Shown: in pieces, positions 32,560 to 44,003 of the stretch
How positions within the stretch are numbered: the stretch's first letter is position 1
Layout: each line of letters starts with the position of its first letter
NCBI GenBank assembly: GCA_029204225.1
Contig: CM055095.1
Span: 32,613,732-32,677,731 of the forward strand
Length of the DNA: 64,000 nt
Reading direction: 5' to 3'
From: Diphasiastrum complanatum
Taxonomy: Eukaryota; Streptophyta; Lycopodiopsida; Lycopodiales; Lycopodiaceae
Made by a program: the position numbers and the translations under genes
The notes under the pieces: model-generated
Told to the model about the DNA's origin: nothing
The model's database searches: none
What the model saw: the letters and a program-made list of their open reading frames with translations, nothing else

Positions 32560-34890
32560 ATTAAAAACTAAAGGGTAACCAATCCTATTCTTTTCACATT
32601 TGAATGTCAAGTTCAAGAATTTGAAGAACATTGAAGACCTGGCCATCTTCAACGACTTCAACAAATCAATGTATTCTACAATCTTTGATGAAGATACAAC
32701 ATTAAGTACCTACACTAGAGTCAGAAATCTATATGTATTATCTAACTCAGTAGCATTAGCTAGTACTTCAAATGAAAATGTAAACGATCATCATGCTATA
32801 CTGTCGCATAGTTGATTTGGACACATGAATACAAGATCAATTTCCTACATGCCTTGTAATAATTTAGTTGATGGATTTTTTCTCTCTCTTTCATTAGATA
32901 GGAAATATTTTTCTATGAATCTTGCATCTATGGCAAACCCTCTAGAAGCAGATTTCCCAGATCACATTCCATCAAGACAAAACATGTATTAGATTTTGTA
33001 CATAGTGATCTTTGTGGTCCAATGCCAACTCCATCCTTAGGAGATACAATTTATTTTATCACCTTCACTAAAGTTGTTAATAACAAGACTCCTTATCAAG
33101 CATGGCATGGACACAAGCCTAGTATTAGCCATTTAAAAATCTTTATCTTGATGAACATAAAGCTTATAAAGTTTACGATCCATCCACCAAAGTAGCATTT
33201 GTTTCTAGGGATGTCATCTTCAAAGAAGATACATTGTATGACTTTCAACAACCATCGATAAATGATGTTGTGACATTTCATCCTATTTTACACAACATGC
33301 AATCTTCAATCACGATGTTTCTTCTACAGAACCTACAGCTACAGCTACAAAAGCTGAGCAACTGACAGTACCTGTCATGAGGCCAGACCAAGCTAGCTCG
33401 ATCATATCTGGACAACTTCAAGAAGAAGCACCATAGCAATCTAGTCAATTGACTGTCCGAAGATCCTCACGGATCCGAACAGTTTCTGAGAGGTATGCAC
33501 CTCAATCTTTCTGGACTTCATCAGAACATCCAGAGACCCTAGCCAAAGCAATTAACTCTAAGGATGTTGTGAAGTGACAAGAAGCTATGGAAAACGAATA
33601 CAACTCACTTTTAACAAACCAAACCTGGACATTGGTCGACTTCTCCACTCACAAGAGAGTTATAGACAACAAGTAGATCTTCAAGAAGAAGATCAACTCT
33701 GATGGTTCCATACCAAAATGGAAAGCACGGTTGGTGGCTAAAGGATTCACTCAAGTCCAAGGAGTGGATTATCAAAAAAATTCAATCATGTTGTCAAAAT
33801 GCACTCAAGACTCTAATCGTGATAGCAGCAGCGGAAGACAACATTTCTCAATGGCTACATCGAAGAGGAGCTGTATACCTTCCAACCAAAAGGATTCGAA
33901 GTGAAAGGCCAAGAGCACAAAGTGTGCAAGCTGCACAAAGCGTTTTATGGCTTGAAACAGGCCGCAAGGGCTTGGTTCGAAAGAATCAATGCTTATCTTG
34001 TTTAATTGGGTTTTGCAAACAATTCAGCTAACTGTAATGTTTATTCCAAGCATATAGGTATCCACTCAATTCAGATAGCTCTTTACGTAGATGATGCACT
34101 TATTTTGTCTAACCACACTTCTTTACTGCACACTACTAAGAGTGATTTGTCAAAAGAATTTGACATGACTAATCTATGCGTTGTTCATTCTTTGCTAGGA
34201 ATTCACATTACTAGAAATAGATTTCAAAAGAAAATATATCTTAGCCAGCATAAATATCTAGAAAATATGCTAGAAAACTTTCATATGTCTGATTGCATTC
34301 CAATTGACACACCAATGGATCCAAGTATAGTATTGACTAAACCTTATTGTGTTGATTCTGAAAGTGACATACTCCACTTAGCAAAGTACCCTTATCATTG
34401 ACTTTTAGGATCTTTAATGTATGCCATGTTGTGCACCAGACAAGGTCTAGCATACATTGTCAATACATATCTAATCCTAGGATCTCACATTGGAAAGCAT
34501 TAAAGAGAGTGATGAACTACATTCAAGGAAGTCTAGCTCACAATTTATGTTACGATGGAAATGCTATCGACCCACTCATCCTACGAGGCTACTCCGACTT
34601 AGATTGGGGAGGAACAGTCTCTACCAAAAAATCTACCTTCGGGTTTTGTTTCTAACTGGCAGGGGGACCAATTTCATGGAATTCAAGAAAATCAGTCTCG
34701 TTTTCTTTAACCGAGGCAAAATACATCGCAGCATGTAAAGCTTCAAAAGAAGCTATATGGATCAGGTTATTACTTCTTGACTTACATCACACTCAGTTTC
34801 AGCCAACTACCATTCTGTGTAACAATTTGAGCTATATTTCATTGTCTTTGAATCCTAGATTTCATGGCAAGTCTAAATCAATGTGGGAGA
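32560..34890 (+). pseudogene. Copia relic: pre-integrase to RNase H, truncated
   Basis: 32600-32815 reads the pre-integrase lead (NLYVLSNSVALAST) and FGHMNTRSISYM. Next comes SDLCGPMPTPSLGDTIYFIT joined to NNKTPYQAWHGHKPSISHLK, so most of the integrase core is deleted. 33590-34030 contains RT motifs in broken frames (WKARLVAKGFTQVQGVDY, GYIEEELYTFQPKGF, KAFYGLKQAARAW). 34006-34401 reads ALYVDDALILSNHT and YLENMLENFHMSDC. 34398-34880 is RNase H. It ends abruptly near 34880. Confidence 0.75.
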
Positions 34891-35746
34891 TGAAAAACTA
34901 TTTATGTTAACCCTAGCTATTAGTTAATTTTTGGCTACTCCCAAGGATTTTACACAGTAGAAATGTTAACTATTATATGTTAACAAAATTTACTCCCGCC
35001 TTCAAGAAATTGACCACAATTAAATGTTATTTTCCAGATAGGGGAGGGCTATGTCCAACAATTTGGGTTTTTAGGGCACATTTCTTTTAAGGCGTTTTCC
35101 TAGCCCAGGCCCTAGCCATCAGATGCTAGCCCAGGCCCTAGCCGTCAAATGCAAGATTCCCTCCATAAATGTTTGCATTCTTTATCTGATTCCTGCATAT
35201 ATGTTCTCTTGAAATATGTTAATTTTTTTTTCCACCCCGTTTGTCTGTTATAGTGTTAACCCTCTATATTAGTTAACTTTTTATTACTCCTGAGACCTAA
35301 CATTTATGGAGGGTCCACTGTAGTTGCATTTACCAGTTGATGTAGTGAAAATGTGGCAATGTATGATATCCCTTTAAAGATATGACATTGCTTGAAAACG
35401 ATTGAAATCACTGCAATATTGCAGTAGACGCAAGTTATGAGCAAGAAAACACTTGCAATGTTTACTTGCAAAAGCAAAGTCCTCCATCCATGAGGGATCC
35501 CCATTTTCAACACAACAAAATCAAAGCCAATCATATTTCAAGAAAAAAAATCAGAAAACTAGAGTGGACAATTGGGTCCCCAAACCAATGTGCATTAATG
35601 TCCAATCATGTAAGATTTGAGTTATCACAGACTAAGTACTAAGGGAACACAAAGCACTCAAATCTGAAATCAATCTTTGCCATTCATGATCACACAAGAA
35701 AATTGTCTCTGCTGATTGAAGACTAATTTGGACAAAGGCAGGGCTT
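34891..35746. other. Intergenic DNA with short tandem repeats
   Basis: A 26-bp tandem duplication (TAGCCCAGGCCCTAGCCRTC) at 35101-35152. Two similar AT-rich stretches containing GTTAACCCTNTATTAGTTAA lie near 34905 and 35255. No gene seen. Confidence 0.6.
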
Positions 35747-35886
35747 GAACGTATTATGGAAGGGCAGAGGCCATTTTGCCCGGTTCGGATTTCCAAAAAG
35801 ATTTAGGCTTGGCCGGGCAGAGGCCATTCTGCCGGTCCGAACCGGGCAGAATGGCCTCTGCCCGGCCCCTTCCATTGCGTAATGGA
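35747..35886. repeat. GC-rich foldback element
   Basis: The unit GGGCAGAGGCCATTYTGCC occurs three times, twice direct (about 35762 and 35815) and once inverted (about 35845-35863). 35811-35833 and 35845-35867 are perfect 23-bp inverted arms around an 11-nt loop. An outer pair (TGGAA...GGTTCGGA) extends the foldback to about 140 bp. Strikingly GC-rich within AT-rich DNA. Possibly a small MITE-like element. Confidence 0.75.
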
Positions 35887-35904
35887 TTTTTAGACTCTTT
35901 TTAA

Positions 35905-36025
35905 ACCAATCCTTTGCTGCCACATGGCAGGCGCAAGCAAAATCAACACTAAAAAAATTTGAGATTAATCCAATGCTACCACGTGGCAGATGCAGGCAAA
36001 ATTTGCACTAAATTTTTTTTAAAAA
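35905..36025. repeat. Degenerate direct duplication, about 60-bp period
   Basis: CCTTTGCTGCCACATGGCAG followed about 59 bp later by CCAATGCTACCACGTGGCAG, with similar sequence after each. Confidence 0.6.
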
Positions 36026-36172
36026 ACAGTTGATTATTCTGCTTTTTAATATGTTAAAAAATGGGCAGAATAGTAACCTGCATGATGTTGATATGATCTC
36101 GTTCCACTTTATAATTTGCGTTTCATTCTCAGCTGCTATAACAAACATGTACGATATATTAGAGCGACTGGT

Positions 36173-37915
36173 TTAATGTTTCCTCTTACTTATCAGAATA
36201 TTTACCAGATTTTTGAATCGCAGGCTTTCACCAAATTGTGTCTGATATTCTGCTAACTGTAACCCGTTGTTTGGGAAATCAGGGCAGGAGGATATGTAGC
36301 GCACCTCCGTCAATGGGTTTTTCATCACAAATTTATCTCTCTGGCAGACCACCTTCTTTGGTCCAAAGTGGAAGCAGGGATCACTAGAAACGCTTAGCCA
36401 GCAAGGATTGTCACGCCATGGCTTCAGAAGGTGGGGAGTGATTCCGGCCAGCCCTTGAGCAATGTACCCGATTATCGACATGTGGCTTGTGATCAGGACA
36501 TCGCTGAGGCTGAGCAACCAGATGTCTATCAATGCTTTCTGCACACGACCCACATCCTGGAGTTGCTTGCCATCTGCCTCCTGAGTAAAAACCCTGAAAG
36601 GCTGCCCCGTTTCACGTTCGATTTTGCCAACACTAGTCTTTAATTGCTTGTAGTGACCTCCAGCAGGTAAGGAGACATACACTGACACATATTCTTGAGA
36701 ATTCAAAGCTAAAAAATTAGGCTCTTTCTTCATCTTCTCTCTCGCTTGATCGATCTCAATTGGGCACAATCCAGAATGGCTTCTTATACACAGATAAGAT
36801 GTAGTGTCATAAGTTTTTCTGTACTGCCCTTTGAATTCTCTGAGCTGAACTCCGATTTTTCTAGTGGAGTTAGCAAGGTTCATGGCATAGAAATTCTTCA
36901 CCTTTTCCCACACTGGTTGAGATGGATTTAAAAGAAAGCCAGAGAGAAGGTGGAAGACATTGTGTTCTGGGAACAGGGCCTCTAAAACGGGACGTAAGAC
37001 AGGATTGAGGAAGAATCCTACTGCAAAATATTGGTTGCTATTTTGAAAGCTGAGAATGGGCACGTTTCGAACACTTGCAATTGCAGACGGACAGACCAAA
37101 AATCGATGCTCGGAGGGCTTCGAATTTTCTGAAAAGACCACAGAGACCACGCTGGAGTTGCATTCTGGGTGATCTTCCTGTATATCCAAGCCGCAGCCCT
37201 GATCGTAAAATTGCGAAAAGGAAGGAAATATAGCATTCTTGAGAGAGAGCCCACTTGGTGCGATCCAGCTGGATCCTAGGAATGGCTCACAAAAGAGGCT
37301 ATCCCAGTCGGCTTGGTCTACAAGAAGCACTCTTTGGGAAAGTAACGCGTATAGAAAAGACGAAATAAGCGACAAGAATTTGTTTTCTAGGCCAATATAT
37401 GTGCAGCTCCAGACTACATACCTGCAATCGGGTGCGAGCTTCTTCAGATACATCTCATTTAGTTTTGCATGCTCCCAAGAAACACAATTTCTATGCATTT
37501 TGGTGTAACTATCGAGCAAAGCCTGCAGTTCAGTTGATCTCTGAGAGGCATGAAGAAAAAAATTTGGGCCTCCTTCCTTTCTGTAGCTGCAGAAATCCGT
37601 GACAGTTGTTGGACTTTTATCGCTCCCGCCTCCGCTATCACTTTCCTGAGATATAGATGCTTGTGTGTTTGTTGCCAGCAAGAGCTGGCACACTCCCCTC
37701 TGTCCTTCGTCCTTTATGGACATGCAATCGTCAAAGTGCCCTCGTAACTTCTCGGGAAAGATTCCTTCAAAGGAAGCCCATGTCGATCTCTCACGCCCCA
37801 ACCTGTGGCTATTGTAGTCAGCTACAACATCACCGAAATAGAGTGTGAAGAGCGGAAATAGAAGATGTAAGCAAATGTGAAGCCTATACCACAAGCTGCC
37901 TCTGGACTGCGCCAT
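36173..37915 (-). CDS. GT37 alpha-1,2-fucosyltransferase (xyloglucan type)
   Basis: A 580-aa single-exon coding sequence starting at ATG 37915. Residues about 7-31 form one hydrophobic segment (LHICLHLLFPLFTLYFG) after a short basic N-terminus, the type II Golgi anchor of this family. A variable stem follows. The catalytic region starts with CRYVVW...GLENKFLSLISSFLYALL (about 164-192), VLLVDQ and LFCEPFLGSSW. IGVQLR (about 355-360) is the donor-binding motif and SDVLITSHMSIIGYIAQGLAG (about 472-492) the conserved C-terminal motif. Expected role: transfer of fucose from GDP-fucose to galactose of wall polysaccharide in the Golgi. No lesions. A TTG 34 codons upstream is not a start: an acceptor TTTTGTTTCAG (exon from 37966) suggests a 5' UTR intron. 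Confidence 0.92.
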   Translation of the reverse strand: MAQSRGSLWYRLHICLHLLFPLFTLYFGDVVADYNSHRLGRERSTWASFEGIFPEKLRGHFDDCMSIKDEGQRGVCQLLLATNTQASISQESDSGGGSDKSPTTVTDFCSYRKEGGPNFFLHASQRSTELQALLDSYTKMHRNCVSWEHAKLNEMYLKKLAPDCRYVVWSCTYIGLENKFLSLISSFLYALLSQRVLLVDQADWDSLFCEPFLGSSWIAPSGLSLKNAIFPSFSQFYDQGCGLDIQEDHPECNSSVVSVVFSENSKPSEHRFLVCPSAIASVRNVPILSFQNSNQYFAVGFFLNPVLRPVLEALFPEHNVFHLLSGFLLNPSQPVWEKVKNFYAMNLANSTRKIGVQLREFKGQYRKTYDTTSYLCIRSHSGLCPIEIDQAREKMKKEPNFLALNSQEYVSVYVSLPAGGHYKQLKTSVGKIERETGQPFRVFTQEADGKQLQDVGRVQKALIDIWLLSLSDVLITSHMSIIGYIAQGLAGITPHLLKPWRDNPCWLSVSSDPCFHFGPKKVVCQRDKFVMKNPLTEVRYISSCPDFPNNGLQLAEYQTQFGESLRFKNLVNILISKRKH

Positions 37916-37966
37916 CGTTGCTTTCAGATGACGGTTGATGGTGAATATCTCGCTAGAAGGTCTAGC

Positions 37967-37969
37967 CTG
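37967..37969 (-). other. Probable 3' splice site of a 5' UTR intron (fucosyltransferase)
   Basis: On the minus strand TTTTGTTTCAG|GCTAGACC precedes the ATG by 51 bases. Pyrimidine-rich and well formed. The donor was not located. Confidence 0.5.
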
Positions 37970-38017
37970 AAACAAAACTTGTGAATTATGATAACCCACA
38001 AATGGACGGTGATACAA

Positions 38018-41000
38018 AGCTTATGGTGGCCATGCCTGATGTGCAAAAATTTTCTATCCTCCTTACACGTTATACCGTTGGAGACTTCAAAATCTCAATT
38101 ACCACCTTGCAGTTGCAGCGTGGTCCATGGACCATGGCTTTTAATTTGTGGATTCAACATAAAACAGGAACGATACCTAGATGTCGAAGGCAACAGCTTA
38201 CACGAAGATACTAAATCGCCATCAACGAAAGTGCTTTCACCAGCCTAGCTAGATCCACAAGCAGCAAAGGACATATTGCACATCTATTAATAAGATTCTA
38301 TAACTGCTTCCTGATTACTTCGCACGCTATCATATAATCATGCGATCCGAGAGCAAAATCAACCGCACACGACCCATCTTGCTGAGCGTCACTACATCTA
38401 GTTTTCTGACCACCTTGCTGCCGATCCGATATACAATCTCCCTCTTGGTCTACTGATACTTATCTGGGTTGCCGGACATTTTCTTTCCTTTTTATGCTCG
38501 ATAACAATGATCATGCATATGCGAGCAAGCCATGAATGCATTGTGCAATGAATCGTAGTGCAAGAATCATATGAAAGCTTGCAATCGTCATGTCTGTAGT
38601 GATGTTGTTGATCTTTTACTTACCCATCTGCCTAAATCAGCAGAGGTCAATTAAAGGACACAGGCAAAGGCAAAGGACAAGGACACGCGGTGATCGACAG
38701 ATCTTTCGATGCCTTACGTGGATTTGCATGATAGCCTGGGCCCTGAGATTACTTTACACTGCAAGATGGAACCGGGCCTGAGAGCCCACTTTGCCTAGAA
38801 ATCCGTGAGGTGTTGCGTGGAATATTAGGAAATTTTAGTTCATTCATTAACACACATGAAATTTTTTATCATTCATCCTGATTTGATTAAGGACAGCTAA
38901 CAATTTTGTATCATTAGATTACAGTGGGGTCATGCTTGCACCTTGAGTCCAGATGAGGAATACACTACATGAGAGGAACATACTCCAAGATTTTGCTTAA
39001 GGAATCCATGGAGTGCGGCTTGTGCGAATAGGGACCGTTTCACAACACACTCGGATGATGGATTGAGCTAAATTCTTTTTTGATTTGATGAAGTTGGGGA
39101 ATGAGCTAAATTCTTTTTTGATTTGATGAAGTTGGGGAATGAGCTAAATGATTGTCCCAAGCCTCAAACTCATCGATAACAGGCTAGAATCACAGTCATG
39201 CTCGCGCTGAACATAGTTGGTGAAGGGCTAGGTGTTTAAGCTCAAATTTTGCTCACTCACATAGCTTGTGGTGGTATTTAGCTCCACCGAAGAATGATTC
39301 CCTTTTGGTGTTAATTACGCTTTTAGCTCCACCCAATAATGATGCTCTTTTTGAAAAGTTAGTGCTCTTTTATTGAAAGATTATTTGCTCTATTTACCCT
39401 TGCCTTGCAAAGTTGTGGTTTGTTAAAAGTCAATGTTAGGTGCCTAAAATTTTCGGTATATTATACTTGAATATAGGTACTTTTTTTATTCATTCATGAT
39501 GCAAGTAATATTCATGCAAAGTGGGGCATGAGGCCAAATAACAATATTTATAGATCAACATAAACTCCATTAGTAGTAGCATACAAGTATTGCAAAATAT
39601 TATCCTTATGACAAAGTCTTTGTGGTAAACTATAAAGTCCTTGTTTTCCAAAGGTCAGTGGTAAGGTACATCATGATATGTTTCTTGATGACTTAATGTT
39701 TCAAAGGAGTATCACTCCTTTTCTTCACAAAAAAAAAAAAGGCGAGATCTCTTCTATGCAAGGGCCATCTCACACTCAAGGGCACAACAACAAAACTCAT
39801 AGTCACATTTGTACAATTCGGCCATGTTTAACGTTAATGTTAGGCATCATTAATCATTGGATGCGACAACTCAATTTCAATACACTGATTGTTCTTTCTA
39901 CTTTCTCTAGGGATTTATGGAAGATTGTCCATGGAAGCCAATTTGTAATGTTTTTTGGAGTATTTCCTTATGTAGCTCAAATCTTTGGTAAATCTGAATT
40001 TTCCAGCAAGTGTATTTTTATTCTACGTATCATTAATGATGGAATTAATGATTCATGTCGGTTCCTTTCATGATTTACAGTTCTAGCCTATGTTTTTTTG
40101 GTCAAAAATTGCTTGTTTTTCATGATTTTTGACTAAACATTGATAGTAACAACTAAAATCCAGCAAGATCAAATCATGTTGATGGCTATAGTTTTGTAAA
40201 TTGAGTTTCATGTGCGTAAGAAAGGGTTGAACGTCATGAATCTCAAATTTATGTAGAAGAAAAAACTGAAAAATTGTCAAAAATCATCATTTTTGCAAGT
40301 TTTTTTCATAAAGTTGGATAGTAGGTTGTTGTAAAACACCTTCTAGAGCTTGCCAAAAGTTTAATCAAAGTCTTCTGTTTTCCTAAAGTTAGAGCCAGGA
40401 TTTCGTTGAATTGAGGTTGTAGAAGAATGAAAAAAAAAGTTTAAAATAGCCATTGTTTTTGTGATTTTGGGAGATGGATTTGTAATGATCACCTAGTGAA
40501 GATCCGACTAGATCATGTTGCATACAACCAAAAGGACACCTATGGAGCAAAACCACCCAACCAACATGAAATGGCTAGTCAATACCCTAACCACTTCACC
40601 CTCATGCCACGGTGAATGAATGCAAGAGAGAAGAGGCTCCTGGCTACAAGGATCAGAAAATCCAATAGGTAGATGGGCCACTAATATATATTCTCTCCCA
40701 TGAGAAGAGAATATTCTTCTTAGGATCCCCATGCAACCTGGAATAGCAATTGACCTCCTATTCTTGCATTATAGCAGTGAAACACCATGCAAGTGCTCCT
40801 ATCATTAGGGCCCTTTTTGGACTCAAAGGGCCTCTTCCTTGCCTAAACAAGTCTTCTAATCATAATTAATTTAGTGCTAATCAATCCTACATGACACCTT
40901 TACCTTGGGTTACCATACAAGGTGAGCAAGAGTTAAGGCCTAAATGTAGGTCTCATTTTCATAGACTATTGTAGGTTATTTGCATAGACTATAATAGGCA

Positions 41001-41160
41001 ACTAATAGGTAAGTTACAAACTACAACTAGAGTAGGGTTTGTATAGGGGACGACCTTTCATTGTCCTAACTACAATAGGACCCTAGGCATAATAATACCC
41101 TAGGCATGGAAACTAGTATATGCCCAATAAAGCTTATATCATGGTTAGTTCACATTAAAC
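38018..41160. other. Intergenic DNA, no gene seen
   Basis: Probable promoter of the fucosyltransferase at its left end. A 38-bp tandem repeat lies within. Only short ORFs elsewhere. AGGGCCCTTTTTGGACTC at about 40808 recurs inverted near 51780. Confidence 0.6.
39065..39149. repeat. 38-bp tandem repeat, 2.2 copies
   Basis: GAGCTAAATTC at 39065 and 39103, and GAGCTAAATG at 39141: period 38. Confidence 0.92.
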
Positions 41161-42293
41161 TTTGACACCATTTGATTAAGGTATATTGTAAAGTTCTACA
41201 TAGATTCTTTTGGGAAATTCGACATCTTCAAGATGACAACCAAGTATCACTTACATGTGAAGTTATAAAAGGATTATGTGACCACAAAAGCTGCATGGGG
41301 TGTTAACTTAAATTCGTATGAGATGCATTGTTGGAGATTAGAAGGCAAAAAACATATTGACCTATGGGTAAGAGGTAATTTATACCCCCACAATCCACTG
41401 GTAGATGCTCCTCCTAAGTTTTCTGATGTACATAGTTTGTTAAGGTTCGTTGGGGATGGTGAGAATGGACTGCTTGGCTATTGTCAAGCAATGGATTCTC
41501 GAAGAATCCAAGCTGGGACATTGGCAAATACGGCAAACATTCATATCTTAAGTATGAATGACAATTCAAAGTCATTGCATGGAATAAATATGAAATTGAA
41601 GTAGGAGATAAACGGTTTGAAAATAGAGCTTGTCACTTCTGTCGCAAAAATTGAAGAATTGCAATCTTCAATCAGTATATTTCAGAGGACAATATATGGC
41701 TTAAAACGAAAACGTAGAGTCTCAATAGATCAGCAAGCACAAAATGAAAACACTAAGAGACACAAACTAGAAGCTTTGGCACCAGGTGGTGGTGCAAGTA
41801 AAAGACGTATGAGGGACACAAAAGAGTTTTTGCAAAAGACGGTTGGAAAAGATTTTATTGCTGGAAAATATATGAAACATTTTTTGAAGGGTAAAGATTT
41901 GATTAAAATTGTGGAAGATGAAGCAAGTGATTCAATTCGCTTGAGAATTGCAAAAAAGCTAGTGGGCAAGTTCAAGCCAAATCCAAATGTCAAAGAGATG
42001 GTGTACGCATGTGACCAAGGAGGTGTGAATCGCAAGGGGTATAGAGCTTTGAAGAAGTATATGAAACGCTCTGACAAAAATGGGTTAAAACACCATCAAA
42101 TAATAGCTACTTATAAACTTGTTGAATCCGGCAAACGAGAATGCAAGTCGATTTTGCTCTCTGAATTAGGAGAGTTTCAGCATATTGAGGATTCTTTTGA
42201 CATGTTTTCATTATCATCAAGGCAACAATATATTCTTAGATCTAGAAAATGTCCAAGCAATGATGATCCGACATTACGAAGTTAAAACAAATG
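41161..42293 (+). pseudogene. N-terminal part of a putative DDE/CxxC transposase-like protein
   Basis: One frame runs from about 41176 to 42285 with in-frame stops at 41266 (TAA) and 41602 (TAG). It reads TTKAAWGVNLNSYEMHCWRL and DLWVRGNLYPHNPLVD, then a coiled stretch (AKIEELQSSISIFQRTI), a basic region (LKRKRR, KRHKLEA, ASKRRMRDTKEFL) and GGVNRKGYRALKKYMKRSDK. A frameshift near 42240 moves the frame to MIRHYEVKTN, which ends at a splice donor ATG|GTAAGA. The GYRALKK motif followed by a short helical linker resembles the N-terminal region of uncharacterised CxxC/DDE proteins. Family assignment is inference. Confidence 0.5.
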
Positions 42294-42380
42294 GTAAGAA
42301 CATTTCTTGTAGATTTCGGTTTTTTAATGTATGCTTTTCTTCAATTAATATGTTTTCGTAATGAAATTTTTGTTTTACAG
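42294..42380 (+). other. Intron in the transposase-like gene
   Basis: GTAAGAACAT...TGTTTTACAG, 87 bp. Splicing joins KTN to DCEGKVIFVIKLDEAE in frame. Upstream coding reaches the donor only in the shifted frame. Confidence 0.6.
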
Positions 42381-43585
42381 ATTGCGAAGGTAAAGTTATA
42401 TTTGTTATTAAGTTGGACGAAGCAGAAATCGTAAAAGGGTGTAAACTTGAACGTGTCACAATCACCTTTATGAATCGTGAATTGCAACCATTTGGTGGAA
42501 GTTATTGTAAAGAATTTAGCGTGCAATCCAAAAATCCCATATGGTGGATAGCTGCATTTGAAGTTCCTAAGGAGTCTCACAAAGAAGTACTGAAGTGGCT
42601 ATTTGAAAAACGTAGTATATCTAAGATAATACATGCACAAAATGAAGGCAAATTGCTCAATGTTGAAGGAGAAAGCTTTGTTATAGAATGGCACCTAGCT
42701 GCTGATTTGAAGACCTTGAAATGCATGTACGGTTGTGGTCTCGGTGCAAATGCAAAGAATTTTTGTATATATTGTATGTTCGAATCTAGGCAAAACAAAA
42801 GTATTTTGAATTGCAACCAACGTCTTGCACCAAATAGGCATAATCTAGACAAAGCTTGGAGTCATGTGTTGAACATTCCTCTCGAAAGAGTCCATTTTTG
42901 CACATGGGATTGCATGGGGGCCATGTGAGTCTTACCAAAGACGTTGAGATGAGTGGAAAAATGCAAGATGTTCTAGCAAAAGTTTTAATGGGTGGTGCGA
43001 AAGCGAGACACTTATTGTCAAATCATACTGCACGTGAAAGCAGTGTTGAATGGGAGTACTGGAAGAAAATATGTCAATGCACAACAAATATTGGCTCAGA
43101 TCCTCGCTTGGCAAGTACACGTGCTAAGGTTTGGCAAGCATTTGATGCCTTGTCACAAACTATCAACAAAAAGATTGTGAGAGATGAAGATTTGGATAGA
43201 TACGCAAGAGAAGTCAAAACAATTATTCAATTGATGATCGATGCATGGGGAGAAACACACATAACTCACTATATGGTATGTGTGTCTCATTTTTTTTACT
43301 TTCGCATTTATGTATTTACAAAGATTTAAACTAATACAAATTTTATGTGAACAACACATCTTCTATGCTCATGGACCTTGGTTTATGAAAACCTATGGAT
43401 CATTAGCTATCTGGAATATGCAAGGCATGGAAAAGAGTCATTACAGGGAAAGGTTGCATATTTCAAAAATTCACGCCATGGTGGACGAAAGGGTCTTAGT
43501 AATGCATTGGTTGAGATATTCCCATGGTTTTACAGAGGAGTTTTGGGCCGATGACACTTTCAAAACACAAGAACTAAAGAGTTGA
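42381..43585 (+). pseudogene. C-terminal DDE-like catalytic part
   Basis: Exon from 42381 reads KVIFVIKLDEAEIVKGCKLE (candidate first Asp), WWIAAFEVPKESHKEVLKWL, EWHLAADLKTLKCMYGCGLG (candidate second Asp) and FCIYC (CxxC). A frameshift near 42925 moves to SLTKDVEMSGKMQDVLAKVL, followed by ETHITHYM at a possible donor (GTATGT). Then from about 43330 HGPWFMKTYGSLAIWNMQGM and EKSHYRERL (candidate Glu). The order Asp, Asp-CxxC, then H-P-x-YGS-x-x-W-x-x-x-G-x-E matches RAG1/Transib-like cores and related uncharacterised proteins. Low-confidence assignment; clearly broken. Confidence 0.45.
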
Positions 43586-44003
43586 GTTCAATGATCTCCA
43601 ATTCAAATTCAGTTAGAAAGACGGCATGCCAATCCTCTAATGCTAAAACAAGGCATCAAGAATGGAGGATGTCTAGAGTCCGAGTATGTTTTGGAAAACA
43701 ACGCTAGAGAAGCAATAGAAGCTGATGAGATGGAATAGAAGCAATTTATGTTGGATTGTAATTCGAATATTCCTTTGTGATAAATATTATTGACTAATTG
43801 GATTGTTGTTATAAATAGAAACCGCTTTATTTTGTTTTATAATAATATCTATTTTTGAAAACATGTCCCTCTATATAAGAGTGTAGGTTCTCATTTTGTT
43901 GTCACTTCTTGCTTTGTTGAAATTTCTTTCCTCGTATTTTAGCTTGTCTCGTGCAATTAGACTACTAGTTTGCTGGTAAATTAGTGTTCTTAGTTGCATC
44001 ACA
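43586..44003. other. AT-rich spacer
   Basis: No coding motif. It lies between the transposase-like gene and the next plus-strand ORF. Confidence 0.5.

Noticed and set aside
33702-34031. 109-aa plus-strand ORF
   Set aside because: Out-of-frame shadow of decayed copia RT; the RT motifs are in the neighbouring frames.
37916-38017. 34-residue extension of the fucosyltransferase
   Set aside because: Begins with TTG and crosses a good splice acceptor; the ATG at 37915 gives a typical type II anchor.
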